Source of the DNA: Promethearchaeota archaeon
Lineage (GTDB): Archaea; Asgardarchaeota; Lokiarchaeia; Sigynarchaeales; SOKP01
Assembly: GCA_014730295.1 (NCBI GenBank)
Contig: WJIN01000275.1
Location: forward strand, 1 to 11,190
Direction: 5' to 3'
Length of the DNA: 11,190 nt
The first letter of the stretch is position 1, and each line of letters starts with the position of its first letter. Of this stretch, positions 7,414 through 11,190 are shown one piece after another. Below the pieces are notes generated by a model. The model had not been told where the DNA came from and searched no databases. It saw only the letters and a program-made list of their open reading frames with translations. Both the position numbers and the translations under genes were made by a program.

Positions 7414-7421
7414 CTTAAATT
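7414..7421 (+). promoter_or_regulatory. Candidate TATA box of the SRP RNA gene
   Basis: CTTAAATT, preceded by a purine-rich AAG that could act as the TFB recognition element, is centred about 24 bases before 7441, where the folded SRP RNA appears to begin. The spacing fits archaeal promoters. An alternative TATA-like stretch at 7431-7440 would be too close. Confidence 0.45.
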
Positions 7422-7440
7422 TTCACATACATTATATAAT

Positions 7441-7752
7441 TTGGACCATGTTGGGCTCGGTCTGAAGCCATTTACTTGGTGGACCGTAAAACGCTCAAAA
7501 GCGGAATTGTCCGGTTTGAGATCCCATGAGTCGCTGTTACCCAATATCATAGCTCGTCGAAGCATTCACCTAGATGGTGGACATCTGAGCGGTATTTTTT
7601 GTAGGAAAAATATATGCTTGTAATAACGAATCCGACCAGGCCAGGGATGGAGCAGTCGTAAGTTGAGGGGTTCACGCTTCTAGGCTTCGGGTGTGGAGAG
7701 CTACGTTATCTGGTAGTAGCAGGGGGATTGGGATCGAGAATCGGGTTTTCAA
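7441..7752 (+). ncRNA. Archaeal signal recognition particle RNA (7S RNA)
   Basis: RNA scaffold of the signal recognition particle, which binds SRP19 and SRP54 and targets ribosomes to the membrane. The whole archaeal fold can be traced. Helix 1 pairs the two ends (TTG 7441-7443 with CAA 7750-7752, plus flanking pairs). Helix 2 is GGG 7453-7455 with CCC 7540-7542, inside the conserved TGTTACCC. Helix 3 is CGGTC 7458-7462 with GACCG 7482-7486. Helix 4 is CTCAAA/TTTGAG closing CGGA/TCCG (7494-7520). Helix 5 has nested blocks: 7550-7555 with 7698-7703, 7558-7563 with 7684-7689, 7570-7574 with 7679-7683, and 7577-7582 with 7670-7675. Helix 6 is an 8-bp AU stem, 7593-7612, with GUAG (GNAR) loop. 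Helix 8 is CGAC/GTCG (7633-7658) with the CAGG...AGCAG internal loop and GGGA (GNRA) tetraloop, the SRP54 site. The ends are approximate. Confidence 0.94.
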
Positions 7753-7823
7753 AATAATCTAATTTTAGAAGACAAACTTATATTAAATATTTCAAAGTGT
7801 TAAAAATTAATCAATTTATTGAT

Positions 7824-8276
7824 TTATTCATTAACTTCCTTCTTTCTATGATATAAGTAGTATTTGCAGTATGTTTTATCATTATTCAAAATACATTGTT
7901 TAACATTTCCTTCATAGTGAAGATTTGGATTTAATTCATTAAGAAAACCAATAGTATATGGCTTACATATATGCTCTTGAATCATTTCCGCTTTATCTGG
8001 ACTTTTTTCTCCCCCGATTGGGCAATATTTTTCCGGATACTGAATCTTTACTTCAATAGTGCTCTCATCAATATCCGTGATACTTGGAATCGCTTTTAAT
8101 ATCTCATAACTTATTTTTAATCCTTTATAAATATCTGTAATACCCCGTTCTTTGTATAACTTCGCTAGCTTTGCACCTAAACGAGATGAGATTGATTTTG
8201 GAAGATTTTCTCCTCCAATATCGATCATTTCAGTCACATAAGATTGAAAAAACTTTAATGCATGTTTTGTTATCAC
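7824..8276 (-). CDS. Small Cys-rich protein, V4R/MetOD-like ligand-binding domain (tentative)
   Basis: A 150-residue cytoplasmic protein. The N-terminal 70 residues are helical. The second half has EKYCPIGGE (Cys85), EHICKPYTIGFLNEL (His102, Cys104) and VKQCILNNDKTYCKYYLY (Cys128, Cys137). That spacing, H-x-C then GFL then C-x8-C followed by aromatic residues, resembles the C-terminal half of V4R domains and of archaeal metanogen output domains, which bind small hydrophobic ligands or metal in transcription factors. I see no DNA-binding domain, so it is a stand-alone module if the family call is right. The start is GTG at 8276, with AGGGA (8284-8288, minus strand) 7 bases before it. It lies on the same strand downstream of the glycosylase, 171 bases away, probably with its own promoter. 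The family assignment is moderate at best. Confidence 0.7.
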   Translation of the reverse strand: MITKHALKFFQSYVTEMIDIGGENLPKSISSRLGAKLAKLYKERGITDIYKGLKISYEILKAIPSITDIDESTIEVKIQYPEKYCPIGGEKSPDKAEMIQEHICKPYTIGFLNELNPNLHYEGNVKQCILNNDKTYCKYYLYHRKKEVNE

Positions 8277-8283
8277 TTTACAT

Positions 8284-8326
8284 TCCCTAATTTACTATTA
8301 TAGTTCTTTTTCCTTTTAATATTAAA
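8284..8326 (-). promoter_or_regulatory. Candidate promoter and ribosome site for the Cys-rich protein gene
   Basis: On the minus strand the 12-bp palindrome TTTAATATTAAA (8315-8326) is a plausible TATA element. It would place transcription start near 8293, just before the AGGGA ribosome site (8284-8288) that serves the GTG start at 8276. The spacing is consistent throughout, but the AT-rich context limits certainty. Confidence 0.4.
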
Positions 8327-8447
8327 TTAATGTATGATTATTTAACGATTTCTTTTTATGTATTGCATTTAAAAACTTATATGAATAAATATACAATTTT
8401 GTCAATGATATGGTTCAAGTATTTATCCTATAAAAATATCTTTAAGA

Positions 8448-9041
8448 TTAATCAACAATTAGAAAACGTAATAACCGATCCTTATCCTCACCGGCATAGT
8501 CAATTCCAATTCTCTTTTCACTTATAATTTTATCTTTAGCGATAGATTCGCCCATAGAAAAGTATAATTGAGCATTTGGTAAACAGGAATCCTTTCCATT
8601 AAGCTTATTCTTACTTATATTAAATGCGATACAGAGCTTTCCCGGTCCATCTAAAAGGTTTTTATATTTTTTACCAAGTTTAACATTTCTATTTTCTTTC
8701 ATCAATTCAATTCCTTGAATTGGATATAACTGTCTAATTAATACTGCGCACGGTACTCCTTCTGGTTCAGTTACTACATTAAGACAATGATACATACCAT
8801 AAATAAGGTATACATAAAGAATGCCTGGTTTTTCATACATAATTTGAGTTCGTTCTGTTTTTCTAAACTTATATGAATGGGATGCTTTATCTTCGGGACC
8901 CACATAAGCCTCAACTTCTATAATTTTAGCGATCATCTTACCTTTATCAGTTTCTCTTATGAGGTATTTCCCGAGTAATTCTCTAGCTACTTTTTCAGTA
9001 TCACGATTAAAAAATTGACGGTTAATTCTTTGTAATTCCAA
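8448..9041 (-). CDS. mpg: DNA-3-methyladenine glycosylase (AAG/MPG family)
   Basis: Base-excision repair enzyme that flips out and removes alkylated or deaminated purines such as 3-methyladenine and hypoxanthine, leaving an abasic site. Counted from TTG 9041, the key residues align in spacing with human AAG: Glu44 (human E125, general base) in EVEAYVGPEDKASHS, Tyr46 (Y127), His55 (H136), Tyr78 (Y159) in LYVYLIYGMYHCLN and Asn88 (N169). LLDGPGKLCIAFNI and the C-terminal IGIDYAGEDKDRLLRFLI complete the signature. At 197 residues it matches prokaryotic members. I prefer TTG 9041, which has GGGGA (9048-9052) 6 bases before it; TTG 9053 in frame adds four residues but has no ribosome site. No ATG is available near the N-terminus. 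It is divergent from the UroD-like gene with a short shared spacer. Confidence 0.95.
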   Translation of the reverse strand: MELQRINRQFFNRDTEKVARELLGKYLIRETDKGKMIAKIIEVEAYVGPEDKASHSYKFRKTERTQIMYEKPGILYVYLIYGMYHCLNVVTEPEGVPCAVLIRQLYPIQGIELMKENRNVKLGKKYKNLLDGPGKLCIAFNISKNKLNGKDSCLPNAQLYFSMGESIAKDKIISEKRIGIDYAGEDKDRLLRFLIVD

Positions 9042-9053
9042 ACAGATCCCCAA

Positions 9054-9132
9054 TTTTTTATTGATTAATATAGTAGTTGCACTTAATGAATATTATACTT
9101 TTTAATAATTTTGAGAGATCAGATTTAATATA
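9054..9132. promoter_or_regulatory. Divergent promoter region between glycosylase and UroD-like gene
   Basis: This short spacer must hold both promoters. On the minus strand AGTATAAT (9092-9099) could be the glycosylase TATA element, giving a leader that includes its ribosome site. On the plus strand TTTTTAATAA (about 9099-9108) could serve the UroD-like gene with an almost leaderless transcript, consistent with the absence of a close Shine-Dalgarno before ATG 9133. The two candidate elements nearly abut. Confidence 0.35.
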
Positions 9133-10305
9133 ATGAATGCTGAAGAAAGAGTACTTAAAGCGATTAATCATGAAGAACCCGATAAGGTTCCCGCGTGGGA
9201 AAGTGCATTCACAAACAATACTATAACCAAGCATTACGGATTAAAGCCAGATAAAGGAGATTATGGACTTTCACTCTTGAAATACTTACCTTTTAGAAAT
9301 GTTTTAATGAGTTACTTTTTAAAGAAAAAAAATATTCAAAAAGCGGGATATCAACATTCACATGAGTTATTTCGTCGTATGGGATTGGATATGCAAATTA
9401 CCATAGCATCACTTTTTCCAAGGAAGATTTTAAAGGGAGCGAAGGGATTTATCGATGAGTATGGGCGCATAATGAAATTTGAATATTACGAAAAGGATGG
9501 AACCCCGATTTTGGGTTATTATGGAGGTTATTTTGAGAGCTTTGAGGATTATGAAAGCTGGGAGCTTTTAGATCCCCATTGGGAGGCTCGTATCAATTCA
9601 TTTAGAGCAGGTCGCCAAGTTCAAAAAGAGATGAATGATGAGATTTTTTCTGTTCCGGCTACAGGGTCTCTAATGGAATGTACATGGGAAGGTTTCGGGA
9701 TTGAGACATTTTCAAGAATTATTACAAAAAATAAGCAAGCAAAAAAGATTTTCGATGATAGAGGAAAATTCACTCTAGAAATAGTAAAAATCCTGGCGGA
9801 AGAGGACGCAAAGTTAATCGTGCTTTGGGATGATTACGGATTCAAAAATGGATTATTCATGAGTCCTAACAATTATAGAAAATATGTATTCCCTTGGTTG
9901 AAAAGGATTTGTGAAGCTGCCCATAAAAGAGACTGCAAGATTCTTTTACATTCTGACGGAGATTTAATGGAAATTATAGACGATATCGTAAAATGTGGGA
10001 TAGATGTTTTAAATCCTATTGAACCAACCACAGCAAATCCAGATTATGATATTTTTAAATTGCATGAAAAATATGAAGATAAAATAACATTCTGTGGAAA
10101 TGTGAGTCCGATGATGCTTGCGACAGGTGAGATTTCAAAAATTAAAGATTATTGTATGAAATTGATTAAAAATCTCGCTCCTGGAGGTGGTTATATTTTT
10201 AGTTCCGGACATTCAATCAATCCTGCTGTTACTGTGGATCGCTTTGAAGCTATGCAAAATATAAGAAGAAAATATGGAAAATATCCAATAAGCTTACCAG
10301 ATTAA
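9133..10305 (+). CDS. Uroporphyrinogen decarboxylase-family protein, methyltransferase-like (not HemE)
   Basis: A 390-residue TIM-barrel protein of the UroD/MtaA superfamily, whose archaeal members mostly move methyl groups between corrinoid proteins and thiols such as coenzyme M. It opens with the usual RVLKAINHEEPDKVPAW (6-22). It lacks the arginine-rich PVWxMRQAGR segment of true uroporphyrinogen decarboxylases, so haem synthesis is unlikely. Further signatures are the LLHSDGDL strand (His273, Ser274, Asp275), NPIEPTTANPDYDIFKLHEKY, TFCGNVSP (Cys321) and GGGYIFSSGHSI (351-362). In MtaA/MtbA zinc is held by His-x-Cys plus a later Cys; here the second ligand position is Asp, while His273 and Cys321 are kept. 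No corrinoid protein or partner methyltransferase adjoins it, so the substrate is unknown. ATG 9133 fits the family start. It converges with the IMPase gene 20 bases downstream. Confidence 0.88.
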   Translation: MNAEERVLKAINHEEPDKVPAWESAFTNNTITKHYGLKPDKGDYGLSLLKYLPFRNVLMSYFLKKKNIQKAGYQHSHELFRRMGLDMQITIASLFPRKILKGAKGFIDEYGRIMKFEYYEKDGTPILGYYGGYFESFEDYESWELLDPHWEARINSFRAGRQVQKEMNDEIFSVPATGSLMECTWEGFGIETFSRIITKNKQAKKIFDDRGKFTLEIVKILAEEDAKLIVLWDDYGFKNGLFMSPNNYRKYVFPWLKRICEAAHKRDCKILLHSDGDLMEIIDDIVKCGIDVLNPIEPTTANPDYDIFKLHEKYEDKITFCGNVSPMMLATGEISKIKDYCMKLIKNLAPGGGYIFSSGHSINPAVTVDRFEAMQNIRRKYGKYPISLPD

Positions 10306-10325
10306 GTATTTAATGAAAATCTAAT

Positions 10326-11159
10326 TTATATTTTAATTAATTCACTTTTCAGAAAAGATTCTAAATTAGAATTAGACGCAACCAAGGGCAAATGTATGTC
10401 CATTGATAATTCAAAATCTAAATCTTCACCTTTAATAGAATAGATCTTTCCACCCGCTTCTTTTAGTATAAGATAGCTTGCTGCGATATCAACTAGTCGT
10501 GTTCCCCTACGAAAGTCAATATATCCATCAATACTACCTTTCGCAAGTAAACAAAAACTTAAAGCAATACTGCCCATTACTCTAATTCTATAAATTTTTC
10601 GTAAAATTGAACTATATTTCTTTAATTTCCTTCTCAAATTCCAGAGATTAAAATCAACTTCAAAAATCAACTGATCCCCTAGTTGTCGGTTAGATATATG
10701 AATTTTCTTATCGTTAAAATAAGCACCCTTATTTTTAATAGCCCAATATATATCCTTATTTGTCAAATCCAAAATAACAGCCATCTTAATATTATCTATT
10801 TTTTCTCCTTCAGCATAGGCAATTGAAACACTATAGAAAGGGATATCTCTTGAGGAATTTGTAGAACCATCTATTGGATCAACTATTATCTTCGCTTTTG
10901 TATTTTCAACAATTTGTTTATTTCCAAAATATTTCTTCCCAATTTCTTCTGATAATAGTAATACATTGAGTTCATCTCTCTCAATAATATTTACTATTGT
11001 ATTTTCCGCAACGATATCTATGTGCATGGAGATGTCACCTCCCGCCCCTTTTTCTATTTTTCGAGCACCCTCAGCTGTGCCTATTAAATGAGAGACATTT
11101 TCATATACCTTTAAAGCCATTTCTTTGAGAATTTCAATGGTCATCTCAGTAGACGTCAT
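10326..11159 (-). CDS. Inositol monophosphatase-family phosphatase (archaeal IMPase/FBPase type)
   Basis: Mg-dependent sugar-phosphate phosphatase. Archaeal members often hydrolyse both inositol-1-phosphate and fructose-1,6-bisphosphate. Visible motifs are GGDISMHIDIVAE (40-52), LLSEEIG with metal-binding Glu71/72, the core DPIDGSTN (Asp94, Asp97, Ser99), RVMGSIALSFCLLAKGSIDGYIDF (193-216) and LVDIAASYLILKEAGGKIY with Asp224 in the motif B position (usually WDxAAG, here VDIAAS). At 277 residues it is full length. ATG 11159 is the longest start; ATG 11144 (residue 6) is an alternative, and neither has a visible Shine-Dalgarno on its own strand. It may serve gluconeogenesis or inositol lipid synthesis; the sequence does not separate these. 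It is head-to-head with the gene at 11181, only 21 bases away, and tail-to-tail with the UroD-like gene. Confidence 0.92.
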   Translation of the reverse strand: MTSTEMTIEILKEMALKVYENVSHLIGTAEGARKIEKGAGGDISMHIDIVAENTIVNIIERDELNVLLLSEEIGKKYFGNKQIVENTKAKIIVDPIDGSTNSSRDIPFYSVSIAYAEGEKIDNIKMAVILDLTNKDIYWAIKNKGAYFNDKKIHISNRQLGDQLIFEVDFNLWNLRRKLKKYSSILRKIYRIRVMGSIALSFCLLAKGSIDGYIDFRRGTRLVDIAASYLILKEAGGKIYSIKGEDLDFELSMDIHLPLVASNSNLESFLKSELIKI

Positions 11160-11168
11160 GAATAATAA

Positions 11169-11175
11169 GGGGAGG
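11169..11175 (+). promoter_or_regulatory. Strong Shine-Dalgarno for the gene entering the right edge
   Basis: GGGGAGG at 11169-11175, within AAGGGGAGGAATTA, closely matches the archaeal ribosome-site consensus and ends 5 bases before ATG 11181. It is the best Shine-Dalgarno in the window after the one at 6737-6743. Confidence 0.75.
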
Positions 11176-11180
11176 AATTA

Positions 11181-11190
11181 ATGGAAATTA
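11181..11190 (+). CDS. Start of an unidentified plus-strand gene, cut by the window edge
   Basis: Only ATG GAA ATT A is visible (Met-Glu-Ile). The call rests on the strong ribosome site just upstream and on the divergent position relative to the IMPase gene. The product cannot be guessed from three codons. Confidence 0.6.

Noticed and set aside
7441..7623. 60-codon plus-strand ORF
   Set aside because: It lies wholly inside the SRP RNA, whose paired helices explain the sequence; the translation resembles no protein.
7441..7752. RNase P RNA as an alternative identity for the structured RNA
   Set aside because: None of the RNase P signature blocks such as GAGGAAAGTC is seen, while SRP helices 2, 5, 6 and 8 with their loops all fit.
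8330..8527. 65-codon plus-strand ORF
   Set aside because: Overlaps the 3' end of the glycosylase antisense, has no ribosome site, and its aromatic-rich translation is typical of AT-rich non-coding DNA.
9133..10305. True uroporphyrinogen decarboxylase (HemE)
   Set aside because: The PVWxMRQAGR substrate-binding segment is missing and the HSDG/CGN pattern points to the methyltransferase branch.

Overview
The window is strongly AT-rich and reads as archaeal chromosome. The clearest evidence is an archaeal-type signal recognition particle (7S) RNA at about 7441-7752. It has an Alu domain, a long helix 5, a helix 6 hairpin with a GNAR loop and a helix 8 with a GNRA loop. TATA-like elements also lie about 25 bases before several expected transcription starts, and several starts are GTG or TTG preceded by GGAGGTGA-type ribosome sites. 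Multi-PAS soluble kinases, a UroD-like methyltransferase and an archaeal-type IMPase fit an anaerobic, mesophilic archaeon. An Asgard (Lokiarchaeia-like) source is my guess from style and base composition; nothing here proves it.

Left part (1-3900): an Ldh_2-family malate/lactate-type dehydrogenase on the minus strand. It is separated by a 317-base AT-rich spacer with several inverted repeats from a plus-strand gamma-class N6-adenine DNA methyltransferase with no visible restriction partner. The methyltransferase converges on a minus-strand thioredoxin-fold protein with a CKTC active site.

Middle (3900-7800): a 947-residue soluble histidine kinase (PAS-PAS-GAF-PAS-GAF-like-kinase) is followed at once by a single-domain response regulator. 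The regulator's conserved N-terminus is intact only if translation starts at a CTG codon at 6750. That codon sits 6 bases after a good Shine-Dalgarno sequence, which contains the kinase stop codon. Kinase and regulator are in the same frame, divided by one TGA. A small acidic ORF follows, then the SRP RNA gene.

Right part (7800-11190): a small Cys-rich protein resembling V4R/MetOD ligand-binding domains and a 3-methyladenine DNA glycosylase (both minus strand), a UroD-family methyltransferase-like protein (plus), and an inositol monophosphatase-family enzyme (minus). The first codons of a further plus-strand gene with a strong ribosome site lie at the edge.

Most genes look like separate housekeeping or accessory units rather than one pathway. 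The only clear functional unit is the kinase-regulator pair. I see no CRISPR array, tRNA, insertion sequence or obvious defence island, and no convincing new multi-gene system. The observations most worth checking are the CTG start with the in-frame TGA and the SRP RNA gene.
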